A program made the translations under genes and the position numbers. Below, piece by piece: positions 19,888-31,776 of a stretch of DNA of 64,000 nt (its first letter is position 1; each line of letters begins with the position of its first letter). Origin of the DNA: Trema orientale (lineage: Eukaryota > Streptophyta > Magnoliopsida > Rosales > Cannabaceae); contig JXTC01000093.1 in the NCBI GenBank assembly GCA_002914845.1, positions 575,230 through 639,229 of the forward strand, read 5' to 3'. Below the pieces are notes generated by a model. It had not been told where the DNA came from and did not search any database. It was given only the letters and a program-made list of their open reading frames with translations.

Positions 19888-20919
19888 ATGGAAACCCATA
19901 AGTCAACTCCCACTTTTCTCATCAAGGCCATAGCCTGGATCCTCTTCCTATCTCTTACAATCACATGCACCTTCTCAACTCGAATCCTAGATGAGGAAAC
20001 ACCTGAGATCCCTGATTCACCTCAAACCTCTGTTGTCCCCACCAACCCCGTGGGCCCGGCCGCCAATCCAGTAGGCCCAATTGGCAACACAGTGGGCCCA
20101 GTAGCAACCCCAGTAGGTCCAATTGGCACCCCGGTAGGCCCAATTGCCACTCCAGTGGGCCCGGCAACGGGCCAAGTTGGGCCCGTTACAACCACTGCCC
20201 CCACAGTGGCCACTACCGACCCTCACGCCACACTCTCCTTTTTCATGCACGACATCGTCGGCGGGACAAACCCTTCAGCCATAGCCGTAACCGGAATCGT
20301 CACGAACCCGGCGGTGAGCGGACAGGTCCCGTTCGCCAAGCCGAACGGCGCGGTCCTCCCGGTGAACAACGGGGTCCCACAGAACAACAACAACGACGGC
20401 ATCATCAGCAACAACAACGTCCCGTTCTTCACGGGCCTAGCCGGTAACACGGCTAACGTGCTCCAAAACAGCAACAACAACAACAACAACTTCATCGCAG
20501 GCGGTGGCGGGTTCCCGTTCGTGAACGGGGCCCAGCTCCCGCCAGGGCTCACCCTCCAGAAGCTCATGTTCGGGACCATGACGGTGTTCGACGACGAGCT
20601 GACCGAGGGGCACGAGCTGGGGTCGGGTCTGATAGGAAAGGCTCAGGGGTTCTACGTGGCGAGCTCGGTCGACGGGACCAGCCAGATCATTGCCTTCACT
20701 GCCCTGTTCGAGAGTGGTGGCTATGCTGATAGCCTCACCTTCTTCGGAGTCCACATGACAGCGGCCGCGGAGTCTCATTTGGCGGTGATGGGAGGGACGG
20801 GGAAGTACTTGAACGCCAAGGGCTACGCCACCGTGAAGACTTATGGGGCTTCGGCTGATCAGCACAACACGGATGGAATCGAGACTCTGCTTCAGTTCAA
20901 TGTGTACCTTGTCTACTAG
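19888..20919 (+). CDS. Dirigent protein, ESB1/DIR25-like long form
   Basis: Intronless, 343 residues. Residues 1-30 form a signal peptide (hydrophobic LIKAIAWILFLSLTITCTFS). Residues 53-101 are seven heptads of the form NPVGPIG. The dirigent fold starts with LSFFMHDIVGG (about 114-124), is interrupted by an Asn-rich insert (NNNND, NSNNNNNN), and resumes from LQKLMFGTMTVFDDELTEGHELGS (about 226) through GKAQGFYVASS, FTALFE, SLTFFGVH, GGTGKYLNAKGYA and the terminal FNVYLVY. This architecture matches ESB1 (At2g28670) and DIR25 (At1g07730), which act in the cell wall to localise lignin at the Casparian strip. The function here is inferred from family. GC is much higher than the surroundings. The PPR neighbour at 1.26 kb agrees with the Arabidopsis order as I remember it. 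Confidence 0.93.
   Translation: METHKSTPTFLIKAIAWILFLSLTITCTFSTRILDEETPEIPDSPQTSVVPTNPVGPAANPVGPIGNTVGPVATPVGPIGTPVGPIATPVGPATGQVGPVTTTAPTVATTDPHATLSFFMHDIVGGTNPSAIAVTGIVTNPAVSGQVPFAKPNGAVLPVNNGVPQNNNNDGIISNNNVPFFTGLAGNTANVLQNSNNNNNNFIAGGGGFPFVNGAQLPPGLTLQKLMFGTMTVFDDELTEGHELGSGLIGKAQGFYVASSVDGTSQIIAFTALFESGGYADSLTFFGVHMTAAAESHLAVMGGTGKYLNAKGYATVKTYGASADQHNTDGIETLLQFNVYLVY
20044..20190 (+). repeat. Coding minisatellite, 21-bp unit, seven copies
   Basis: Encodes the heptad (N/T)PVGPxx seven times inside the dirigent gene. The unit core is CCxGTxGGCCCAxTTGGCxx with variation mostly at third positions. Copy number is the part most likely to differ among alleles. Confidence 0.9.
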
Positions 20920-21086
20920 ATTCGCTTTGCTTGTTTGTTTGTTTGATGTGACAAAATTTTAGAGGTTGTTGTCGTTTTGATTAATATTGCCTAAAGTGTT
21001 TGATAAAATGTAATGTGAATTAAAATGCAGTGGTAATTTGGGGAGCTTTGTTGTGAACTAAACTAAACTAAATTGCAGAGAGAGAG

Positions 21087-21120
<34 letters not shown>

Positions 21121-22440
21121 TGTTTGACTGCAAAATGTTCAAGTTATAATCTTTATTTCTTGGATTTAAATTAAGGCAGCAAAAGAAAAAGACCCTTTTC
21201 TTATATTAGAAGAAACGACAATGTTTGCAATTCTCTTGATTGAATGTATAATTACATGTTGATGCCAGTTGATTAAACAATGGTAGTTTGGAAACTGTTC
21301 TGATTTTTGCAGTCGATGGTGCTGGTACAATAAATATAATTCACCCTTCTTAGTGTAATTGAACACTTTCTTTTTTTTTTTTTTTTCCGAAATGTAGTAT
21401 CGTTTTTCAAGTTAGAATTGAATGCATTTTCGTATATCTATTTTGAATTCATTTTCATTTTTCTTGTCGCTTTATGCTGCTGTCAATATGTTGTCGTTTT
21501 TGTGACTTGTAATACTTTCAATCTTTTTTTCTTTAAGCGGAAGCTTAACTAGTGACCACCATTTATTATAAAATTTAAAGAAAAATAATACATACTACCA
21601 AAACTTATTACAAATTTAAAGAAAAATAACACACACTATCAAAATTTGAACCTTGACCCCAAAAACACACACAACCCCTAATAGCAAAAAGACTAAATAA
21701 GACAAAATAATATATCTAAAAATTATAAGAGTCAAAAAATACTAAAATAGTACTTGGAAAAATTTTCGTAGTTTTTATTTGTTTCCTAATCAAGATACAT
21801 TGTACTTTTGTGAGTTTCTAGTGATTATTTTTCTCTTTATTGTTAGCTTTGTTCTGATGCAATTTTTTTTTTTAAGGTCAATAAGGAGATGAGTTTTAAT
21901 TTAGTGTGCAAACGTTAGGAACAGTTTTCCTTGGTTATTGTCGTTTTGCACATTTTTCCTTTCTTAGGTATCCTTTTTTTTCTTTATATAAATATATATA
22001 TAAGTTTATCGTTTTCTGTTTAATCTTAAGTTCATATTCGTTTTCAATTTGGGATTTGGGATTTTTTTTTTTTTCTCTTTCTTTCTTTCTTTTGAGGTTA
22101 CTATCGTTTTCAATTGAGGTCGTTTCTACTTTTTATTTTTTAACTCTGATATCGTTGACTTCCCATCTGGTGTCGTTTTTGGGTTATAGTCGCTTTTTGT
22201 AGGTTTTACATTGTTGTTGTTTTAATATAATATCTTTTTTGGAGGTTAATGTCGTTCTTTATCGATGGTGTCTTTTCTGAGTAGTATTCGCTTTCTGTTT
22301 TGATGTCGTTTAAGCTGTCTTTTCTTATCATTGATGTCGTTCTTTTCTTTTTTCCCCTGTACTGTCGTAACTCGTTCCTTGTTTTGAAGTGTAATTACGG
22401 CTTAGTGGTTTACTACCGAGCCACCGATTTGGCAAGTAAG
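20920..22440. other. Intergenic stretch downstream of the dirigent gene
   Basis: Contains a (GA)n microsatellite (21077-21117), a SINE-tail-like fragment at about 21526-21700, and a T-rich region with repeated GTCGTTTT segments (about 21400-22380). No gene supported. Confidence 0.45.
21526..21610 (-). mobile_element. Fragment related to the SINE at 41909-42110
   Basis: A T-run followed by GCTTAACTAGTGACCACCAT and TTAAAGAAAAATAA resembles the tail-proximal part of the 42-kb SINE (GCTTAACTAATGACCTCCAC then TTAAAGAAAAATAC). The tRNA-like head is missing. Confidence 0.5.
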
Positions 22441-23180
22441 GTTGATTTTTTATGGTAATTTTTCAAAAAAGTTGAAAAATTCGGGATTTTGAAATCGTTT
22501 GAAAAATCCCGAATTTTGATTAGAAAAATACTATTTTGAAAGTATTTAAAAAAATATCACTTTTTATTAATTGATGAGATATTTGAAGTAACTAATCAAG
22601 TAACCTCAGGTATCTGAGGTGACTTGACTGGTTACATTAAGCAACTAAATTAGTTACCCCAAGTAATCTAACTAGTTAGCTCAAATAGTATTGAAAAATA
22701 CCAATTTTGAAGAAAAATTATATTTTTCTAAATATTTATAAAAATTATTATTTTTCTAAAACAAACTTTTTAAAAGTGATATTTTTCAAAATCAATTTGG
22801 GATTTTTTAAAAATTTTGGCCCATCCGAGATTTTTCAATTTTTAGTACTTTGGACCTGGAATTTTGAAAGAAGCTTATTGGGAAAGGGTTTCTAATACGT
22901 CTACCTACAAAAACAAAAAAGAATTATAAAAATACGGTGGGTCAGATTTTTTTTTTTTTTTTATAATTCTAGCAGAGCTTTATTTAGAAAAATAATACTT
23001 TTAAAATGGTTACTGGTTACTAGTGTCTGAAAATTAGTTATCAGTTATAAATATCTTTGGTTACTAGTTATCAGTGCTCGAAAACTGTTTACCAGTTACT
23101 AGTTACTATTTTAGAAAATGATATTTTTCTAAAAAACTTTTTAAAAAGTGGTATATTTCTAAAAATACAGTACCGGATCT
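22441..23180. repeat. GGTTACTAGTTA repeat family, two adjoining copies
   Basis: Two blocks (about 22441-22870 and 22920-23180) combine short GGTTACTRGTTA-type units with TATTTTTCTAAA segments. A 20-bp hairpin (AAAAATTCGGGATTTTGAAA region) lies at 22470-22520. Related sequence occurs at 56446-56830. No coding potential. Confidence 0.5.
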
Positions 23181-23252
23181 AGAAAAAACTGAGCCTACTG
23201 TATATTTCCAATTCTTTTATGAAAATGTTGTAAAAGACCTAATTTTCACTTT

Positions 23253-23549
23253 GAGAAAAAGACATGGGTAGGACTAACTTGGGCCAAAATGACTTTTTTG
23301 TGCATTTTTTTTTTTTAAAATGACATTGTTTGATTGTCAAGGACGTCTTGACCTATAATCAATAATTTTTTTACCATGAAAAACTCCTAAAATTGTCATA
23401 AATAACGTGTTTTTATGATTAAGATGCTCTTAGCTATAGGTAAAGACGTCATTGATAATTGACACTCTAAAATATCATTTTTTTTTTAAAAAAAAAAAAG
23501 CACAAAAATATCATTTGGCCTAAGTTAGTCCTACCCATGTCATTTTCTC
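23253..23549. mobile_element. Foldback element of about 300 bp
   Basis: Left GAGAAAAAGACATGGGTAGG and right CCTACCCATGTCATTTTCTC are inverted copies, and the match continues inward for about 100 bp, including TTTTTGTGC and GACGTCTT. The flanking bases give no clear target duplication, so the superfamily is open. Confidence 0.7.
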
Positions 23550-23609
23550 CGAGATCTTGACCATTGTAAAGTTGTTAAACTAGGCCTATTTAGTCCTGTA
23601 CATATTGAA

Positions 23610-23800
23610 GGGTATATTTACTAATTAACAATGAAGAGTATAGGAAGGAAAATTGATTCCCTTTCATGTGTTTACATACCCAATTAGTTAAACATGAAAG
23701 AGAATCATAACCTTCCATTCATTATTTCTTATTCTCATCTATTCTCATTCCTCTTCATTTTCTTTCCACTCATTTCCATTATAGATTAGTAAACGTGACC
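23610..23800. mobile_element. Small MITE-like element
   Basis: Ends GGGTATATTTACTAATTA and, read from the right, GGTCACGTTTACTAATCTA form imperfect inverted repeats. The right end is part of the tandem duplication that follows. Confidence 0.5.
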
Positions 23801-23998
23801 AAAGAGTCCAAAGTTTGCCGTTGTTGGGCTTATCTATAACAATGGGATTCACTTTTTCTTTATCTGAGCTTTTTTTTTTTCCCCCATTATGGATTAGTAA
23901 ACGTGACCAAAGAGTCCAAAGTTTACTGTTGTTGGCTTATCTGTAACAATGGGATTCACTTTTTCTTTTATCTGGGCTTTTTTTTTTTCAAATTATTC
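23783..23998. repeat. Tandem duplication, about 107-bp unit, two copies
   Basis: GATTAGTAAACGTGACCAAA starts units at about 23784 and 23891. They share the GTTGTTGG and CAATGGGATTCACTTTTTCT parts and each ends in a T-run. Confidence 0.85.
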
Positions 23999-24000
23999 AG

Positions 24001-25038
24001 TAATTATTAAATTAATATAAAATTGGATTGTGTCACTTTTTTTTTTTACACTTTATTTTAATAAATATTCATTTTTCTTTTTTTATAGTTAATTGGTCGA
24101 GTATATATATATATATATGCTAGTTTTTTAAACTGGATACGTCATATTCTATGCCTAGTATATACAATGTTTTATTGGTCATTTTACTAGAGCATTTGAA
24201 AAATGATATTTATTTAAAATAGGTTCAAAATTCGATTATTTTGCTATAAGACACCTATTGTTTAATAAATTCTAAATTCCACTTTAATCGAATTAAATAA
24301 ATATTTTTAAAAATATAGAAGTTTTGCACCAAAATAACTATTTCGTCAAAATTAGGGGTAAATTTGAAATCTCATAATAAAAGTTTCTATTTTTTATTAA
24401 AAAAACTGCCAAGCTTAATTTCCTTTTTCTTTTTTTTTTTTGAGCAACCCAATTTGAGGCTCAAGGTTTTGGTACAGTGGCAGATAGTTCAAACAAATCC
24501 GAAGTGAGAAGTAATTCAAAGTTTACACTTTTTGCAATAACAGAATTATAAAATTGTTTTTCCCTTCAAAAAAAAATTATAAAATTGTTCCATGTTACAA
24601 AAAGCAGAGCGCCTACCTCAGATAACATAAGGATTCAATTAATATTTTTTGGTTTTGAGGTCCTTTCCTAGAACCATCCTATAAACTTTTTATCTCCTTT
24701 CTCTGTTTGGTCACATTATAAATCCCAATCCTAACTACTGCTTGCACTAACATTTTCTCACTATTCGTAATTATTTGAAAGTAACAGAATTTGTGCGCAC
24801 TTACTAATAAATAATTGCTTGGCAATATTTGTGTTTTTGTATTAAAAAATAAAATAAATAATAAAAACATTCAAAATGTTTAAGAAAATTTTATCATCTA
24901 TTTCACTTTTAAAAACAAAAAATATAAATAATACCAAACAAATTTTCATGTTTATTTTGCACAGTTGAGACTAATCTTATATCCAAACACGTGCAACTAT
25001 AAGGGAAATGAATAGAAAAGATCAAAATTTTATGCTTT
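24001..25038. other. Intergenic stretch
   Basis: AT-rich, no gene. Holds a 15-bp duplication (AATTATAAAATTGTT at 24544-24558 and 24575-24589) around a 16-bp filler ending in an A-run. Confidence 0.45.
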
Positions 25039-25053
25039 AACATTGAAAATGTA

Positions 25054-25723
25054 GCTTTCCTTTTTAGAGAGAGGGAGTCGCTTCTACCTATACTTTCTCT
25101 TCAACAACAGAATTCTTTCGCTAGCAACAGCTCTCTTCAGTTAACAAATGTCTCTCCTACCAGGGAGGAGGGTCTTCTTTCTCTCCGGTATGGATTTTTT
25201 ATAGTTTTCTTTCTTGTTTTAAGTAGTATTGTTTAATAATCCTTCTATACAGGGAGATAGTTAATCTTCTAGTTCTAAATCTAGAGTGGTTTTGATATTC
25301 CTAGATTTAGATTTATGGTGCTTTGTAGTGCTTGTTTATATTTTTGTTATTTTAGTCTACCTAAAATTAGATCTATGATGGTTTCTTACCAGCTAATCTA
25401 TTCAGATCTGGATCGTATGTAAGATGATATTTGCCTTCTTGTGATTTTTTGATGAGAAGTAAGAGACACTAACAATGAATGCTGAAGGGAGAGTCACAAT
25501 GAGCCAACCCCTGAGGCATGGAGTTTTATCGAAGCACACATCAATAGTTATCTGCATAAATCCCCTTCTTATGGGTCGATTTCGCCAAAATCGCAGTGTG
25601 CAATTTTCTTCCAAAAACTTTTATCAGTTTTTTTATAATTGTCTGCTTTGTAATCAAAAATTTCTTTATAAGTATTGTATTATTCTTTTATTATTAATGA
25701 AAGTATTTTCCTTAAAAAAAAAA
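25054..25723 (+). mobile_element. Retroposed segment with A-tail, source unknown
   Basis: About 670 bp ending in a 12-base A-run and bounded by a perfect 15-bp direct repeat AACATTGAAAATGTA (25039-25053 and 25724-25738). This is the signature of LINE-mediated insertion. The interior begins with CT-rich leader-like sequence and ends with TTTATTATTAATGAAAG before the tail. No tRNA-like boxes were seen, and the 88-codon frame at 25475-25741 is not recognisable. It may be a 5'-truncated or internally deleted LINE, or a retrocopy of an unknown transcript. Confidence 0.7.
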
Positions 25724-25738
25724 AACATTGAAAATGTA

Positions 25739-27949
25739 TAACTACCGATTACGCTATACTGTGTACACCAATAAACAAATTTTGTATGTTTAAATCTTAT
25801 CACTATGGAAGTTGCGCCGACATTGTTGCTGCTGCCAAATGTCTATACCATATGTTATAATTATACAACTCTCTTAATGCATGAAGCATTTGCCAACTTT
25901 TTGCTATTTTTTACTTTGCCAGCCGCCCAGGTCCTAGTCAAAGTTATTAAAGTTGTGATTCTTTTCCCCCTGAAAATAAAGAGCAAGAGAATGATAAAGA
26001 AAACAAAAAATCAAAATTAAGAAAAACGATAAAGAAAAAGGAAAAAAAAAAAGAAAAAGAAAAATAGAAATCAAGTCGTGGGCTTTTGTGAAGAATGGGA
26101 ATTTTTACTTGCTTATACACCTACTGATATTCCAATACCGTTTTGTCTGACAATATGGTGGTTAGATAAACAAATAATTAAACTATAGAGTGTAAAGTCG
26201 AAAAAAGTAAGGACAAAGAAAGAAACAGAGAAACATAAAGTAGCCCCACCATTGTAAATTTTGAAATAGACTCTTAACCAAAAGTGGAGCTGGCTGTCAT
26301 CATTTGGTTTTGGGTTATTGTGGGGAAAGGCATATTTCCCTCACCAAGATGAGAACTGCCACCAAACAATCAGACAGTAAGTCAAGTAGAAATTGAATTA
26401 TACCATCCCAACCCATGAAACTTCTTTACCACTTTTTTGTTATTTTAGCAAACACGAAGTCATAGGGGTATGTACGTATTAATGAAAAAGATACTTACTG
26501 AATGCTTAAGCATGATATTTGATTAGTCACCAGATGTATGATTCATAGAATCATATATAGTTTGACGTTTAGGGTTTATCTGGCAATATTGTATGTTTCA
26601 TCCTTAAAAAAAATGGATGATAGAGATTTCTTCAAACAATAAGTTGAGGACATCTTCACTCTTGATTTCACTTTTTAAAAACATAAACATTATGCGAGAG
26701 AACGTGTGTGATTGAACTTAGAAGACCAATTAACTTAAGTAGTCTTTTTTTTTTTTTTTTTGAGGGAACCAATTAACTTAAGTTAATTCTTCTTTTGTTT
26801 TATTTAAATGGCCAATACATGGTTTTTGTTTTCAAATATTAAAAGTATACAAGTGCTTTTCCAAGTGTGGAATCAATCTAAGGAAATCAAAATTTCTTTT
26901 TTTTTTTCATATATATCCAAAATTTGACCTTCCAAACAGAGCAAAACCACCCACCAAAACTTTGAATGGGGGTACAATCCATAAGAAAGAAAGAAAGAAA
27001 AGGAAAAAGAAAAAGGTGGTTTTTCCGCTTGTCTCAAACGATAACCTGTAACTGTGTCTAATTGAGTACCTCCGGCCATCCCCACTGCATGCATTTTGCA
27101 ACATATTGATTATGATGGCGTGGTGTGTGCCTTTGTGGTTTTTATTGTACTTATCATTACACTAACACAACTCCATCATCAGAGGCCTAGGGTTTCATAT
27201 AATATATATGTATATTTTGTGTGTATTTATATATATAGTACTCATGGTTTGGAGAACGTTATGATCTTTCATGAGAGCTAAATTTCAGTAAGATCCTGAT
27301 GCATATATCCACTTGGCTAATCTTTATGCACATTGACTGAAAATATGGTTGTTTAAGCAAAATGAATGCGAAGATTAAAGATGACCCTTTATTTAAATTT
27401 TACGTGTCTTATTTTCCATTAATTTAGCATCAATAACATCAAATAATGTAGTTCAAATGCATTTGAATACATTGGCCCCAGACAGTACTAATGCTTGTGT
27501 TACATTATTGACATTGAAACTAGTAAACAAGAAGGCCCTGCTCATCGTGGCCAGCCTGAACATGCATGATTTTTTTTTCCTTTAATTATTATTATTATTA
27601 TTTACCTTTTTTTTAACATTTAAGCAAATTAAAAAAGGTAACATATAGAAGGACGCCATTGATTGTTCTAATAAAGAATTATCACAGCAAAAGAGTATAA
27701 TAGTACTGAATCTCTCACTTTTAACTCTTTTTTTTTTAATATAAAATAAAACAAACAATAGTTTGATTTCGATACCTTAAAAGAGTTTGCTTGATTTACA
27801 TTATACATTAAACATAATTTATGATTAATTAAACCACTAATTTACTACAATATCAGTACAAACCAACACTCTAGCTGGAGCTTCAAATTAATTATTACTA
27901 ATTAAGCACTAAATATAGTGATTAATTAATACGAGTAACTGATCATGGC
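25739..27949. other. Intergenic stretch downstream of the HMA gene
   Basis: AT-rich, no gene supported. Contains a 16-bp duplication (26725-26740 and 26768-26783) around a T-rich 27-bp filler. Open frames of 60-75 codons here lack recognisable motifs. Confidence 0.45.
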
Positions 27950-29208
27950 TTATGCTGACCAAGGTGAAGATGGTGATGATGTTGTTGAAGGCCAAAGCTG
28001 AGCGTTCTTCACCTTTGACACGCTTGCTAGCACACCTAAGGGGGTTACGTCCCCGATGACTGTCACTTTCTTTGATGCCAAGTCTATACTGAATGATGTC
28101 ACTCCTACATAATTTTAGCAAATTAATAAATATATTATAAATTTCAGTGCCATCTTTTTTACTAAGTGACAAATTACAACACTAGTGAATTAATCAGGCC
28201 ATTAAATTCCCAGCACTTTTTAAAGCAGAAAAAATCAAAATTCATGGCATCCAGTTTGGAACCTCTTTATTACCGTGCATTACATCTCAATCTCATAAAT
28301 TTCTTAACAAGCAGAACTCAAATAAAAAACAATAAAATAATAATAATAATAATAAAAAAAAGGAAAAGAGAGAGGGAAAAAAAAAAGCACTAACCTTCCA
28401 TTTTGGAGAGATGTTTTCTTACTTTCCCTTCACAACCCTTACAATGCAGGGACACACTCAAAACTACGACCTGCAATTTCAAACATGACCAAATTTTTGG
28501 AACAGAGCACTTACATCAATATTCATTACCAACAATTTAAGATAGAAAGAAAGAAAAAAGAGAAGAAAAAGCAACCCAATTTTCGTTACTTGAATAGCTT
28601 CACATGTATGAGTCATAAAAACCATACTAGAAAATGAAAATAGTACTAACATTAAGAAGAAGTATATCACATACCTGGTGACGAGACCGAGTTGAGGAAG
28701 AAGTCTTCAAAGCAGGCGAGTCTTTTGAGCTGAGGCTCCTATACTTGGCCGCAGGTTCAGCTGGAACGACATGTCGTTTATGATGATCATCGGCTTCCGA
28801 TAACCAATCGATGAAGGGAGCTGATGATGAGTCATCGCTTAAGAGATAACGGGAAGAACCAGTTGTTTGAGTACCTTTTAAATCATAAATATCGGCTGAG
28901 CTTTTTCTACGTTGCTCAGTTTGCTTATAATAATTATAATTAGAAGAGCAACTCTTTCTACTCTTTTGATCATAATTATTATTATAAGGTTTGGGGTTGA
29001 TTGGCAACTGAGATGAACAGGGGACGTGAGGCTGGAGGTTCTTAAGTCGATTATGAAGAAGCCGAGCCGGACTACTTTGGTGGTCGCTGGCGGCGGTGGC
29101 GGTGGTGGTGGGAGCTCTGTGGCTGCGGCGGACCATGGAGTGTTGGTCTATGCTTGAGCATATGGCCGTGGAAGCTGGAGATGAACAGAAGAGATCCATT
29201 CTTTTCAT
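27950..29208 (-). CDS. Heavy-metal-associated (HMA) domain protein, NaKR-like
   Basis: Three exons on the minus strand: 29208-28675, 28470-28395 and 28104-27950, with introns of 204 and 290 bp. All junctions are GT-AG (CACCAG/GTATGT, TTGCAG/GTCGTA, GGAAG/GTTAGT, ATGTAG/GAGTG). The spliced product has 254 residues. It starts MKRMDLFCSSPASTAICSSI, the signature N-terminus of the SODIUM POTASSIUM ROOT DEFECTIVE group, continues with a Ser/Asn-rich low-complexity region, and ends with an HMA domain (about 179-240) with the metal motif C-K-G-C (Cys188, Cys191), GKVRKHLSKMEGV, DLASKKVTVIGDVTPLGVL and VSKVKNAQLWP. Relatives bind metal ions through this motif; NaKR1 acts in phloem and influences ion balance and flowering. 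Which NaKR subtype this is cannot be decided. The single-frame read-through past exon 1 is intron sequence. Confidence 0.92.
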
Positions 29209-29584
29209 GGTTTATTATTATTGGTTGAGATGAGGAACAGTATATGTGAGAATATCCAATTACTTGAGAAGAGGAAAAACATATGATATGTAAGCAAAAT
29301 TAAGATCTTTCAAATGAAGGAAGAACAAAACTATAGTCTGCTTTTAAAGTAAGTAGAGATAGAAAAAGAAGTGTCTTGGTCCCACATATATATAAGAATG
29401 TTTTTCTCTGGTGCCTTGGAAGATTTTTGATTAACCTGGACCTTTTAAAGTTATTCATGTCTTTTACTTTATCCACATATAAATATTTTACTGCCTGTCT
29501 CCCATTTAATTTAGGGAGGTGGGGTTTGACAAGTTGTTCATTATCTTTTATAATCTTTGAACATGATTACTACCATCACTACTA
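29209..29584. other. Upstream region of the HMA gene
   Basis: On the minus strand TTATATATATG (about 29385-29395) is a possible TATA box about 180 bp before the ATG. Not verified. Confidence 0.3.
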
Positions 29585-29694
29585 CTATGTAGCATGAAGA
29601 AAGTTACAAAACAAGGGCTAGCTAGGTAGCTAAGCTTACATATGTAGCATGAAGAAAGTTACAAAAAACTAGCTAGCTAGGCAGCTAAGCTTAT
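29585..29694. repeat. Tandem duplication, about 55-bp unit, two copies
   Basis: TATGTAGCATGAAGAAAGTT followed by ACAAAA and CTAGCTAGG...AGCTAAGCTT occurs twice, with a few differences. Confidence 0.85.
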
Positions 29695-31776
29695 TATTGA
29701 TACATCATTGTTAATTTGACCTTTTATTTTTAGTTCCCTTTCATTTTTCGCCCGCGTCTCATTGAGATATCAGAATCATTGTTGCTCATTGAAATATAGC
29801 ATAATTCATTCATATATATATATATATATATAGCCATCTTATGTGCCTTTGGTTGGCTCCCTAGAAATGACATTACCATTTTAGGAATACATAAAAGGCT
29901 TCTATCAATTGATCATGAATTAATTTGGTAATCCAATAACATTCCGATCATCATTTTTATATATTTATATCACTGGTACCTATACTTGAACTTCAACGAT
30001 TAATAAACTCGAAATTTCCAAAATGTAACTGTTGGAATGATCTTTCAAAAATTGTTTTTCAGTTATTTAACGGTATAAATTAAGTTCTTAATATCTGATA
30101 CCTGGAATGCTAGAGTCGGTTAATCTGTTTTGAGGTTAAAATTTTCATCCTCTTTCTAGATGGAAATATATTCCGTTTGCAGCATAGATTTTTCTGAGAT
30201 TCACTTGAAATTAATTAGGGTGATATGTAATTTTAACAGTCTGTGAGATATATAATGTGGATATATGACAAGGAATTAAAATTCTTTGTCCAATTTTGAT
30301 GTCTCCAATTTAAATCTAACCAATAAATCGATGCAAAATTATTAGAAAAACCGCAATTAGTTAAATCAGTTGTTTTTTTTTTAAAGAAAAAAACAATTAT
30401 CGCTTTCTTTGAATTTTTAATATATGTGGCATTAATTTATCTGTTGGATATAAAATTACATCAAACTTAAACAAAAGATAATTAGGATATTCTATAAGAA
30501 GAAGGTCCCACAACATGGATCATTTTCCTCCATTAAGTAGCATTAATTATATATCTTATCTTCTTCCTGAAGTCACATTTCTAAGGGGGGAAAATGTCAT
30601 AGAAAAACAATAACAAAAAACTTTAGGACAGCAATCCATATGTACAAAACATGCAATAGAATTATTAATAAGAATTGTATCTTAATTTTATCTGCAAGTA
30701 AAAGTGGGTGTATGAAAAAAGAAAATATATTTAATTTGACTCGTGAACCAAAAATTCCGGAAAAACATTTAGTAGGAGACAAAGCAAAGGTCAATTCGTC
30801 GATAATGGTCGGCTATGAATGCTCAGTAACGTTAATTAAGTTGAATTACTCGAGGAAGTATAATTAGGACAAAAGAAGGATGATCCAGAAAAGGATCGAA
30901 GAATTTGATATTAGTTTTAGTTAATTAACCAACAATACCTCCAAATTGCATGTGCTTCAACCTTTTCTGTACCCTTTTATTGGCTGATCAAAAGGGATGA
31001 TCTACTGCAACTGTACGAAGTGCATATATATATATATATATATAGCATGGAGAATCATGGAATTTCATCTCAAACTACTAGCATTTTATTTAGCTACTAA
31101 TTAGTATTATTAGTTACGAAACTAAATATATTTTGTAGGTAAAATAGATATTTAGTAACAAATTTTGTTTTGTAGCATAAAAATGATATTTAGTGACAAT
31201 ACCTTGCAGCTAAAATTTTGTAACTAAAAAACAAATTTGTTGTAATGACCATAACCATTTTTTTTTTTTTTTTCGCTTTTGAAACCCAGAAACTATTTTT
31301 AGAGAGGACATATGCTAAAAAAAAACATTAGCTAAATTTGTTCTTAATTACTAAAAAAAAAAATTAGCTAAATTTGTTCTTAATTACTTCATTTTTATCT
31401 TTGTATTTTTTTTTTATTTATTTACTTTCTTTAAATGAACTTGTGATTTAGTAATATGTAACTCATGAAGAATCTAAAAATAATAACTTTGAAACACATT
31501 AATCATCAACGTAAACTAAAATAGGATTAAAAAGATTTTTTAAAATGAGTCCAAACAAAAATAGTTCATAAAAATTAAGGCCATAATCAAGTATTTCAAA
31601 ATAATATAGATAAAGTTTAGAAAAAAAGTCAGTGCACAATCATATGTGATAAAATTTATAATTACAAAATTTCAGAAAGGCCAAATAAAGAACTTACCCA
31701 TATTTTTCAAAAAAAAATTTAGGGTACACCTTGTATAATTTTAAATTGATACCTACTTGGTCACCACTTGCTCCAC
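29695..31776. other. Intergenic stretch
   Basis: AT-rich, no gene. Holds a 26-bp duplication (31327-31352 and 31363-31388) around a 10-base A-run. TA microsatellites at about 29812-29832 and 31025-31044. Confidence 0.45.

Noticed and set aside
20223..20865. Minus-strand frames of 118 and 142 codons in the dirigent gene
   Set aside because: Antisense to a complete dirigent gene. Their Leu- and Val-rich runs mirror the Asn codon runs.
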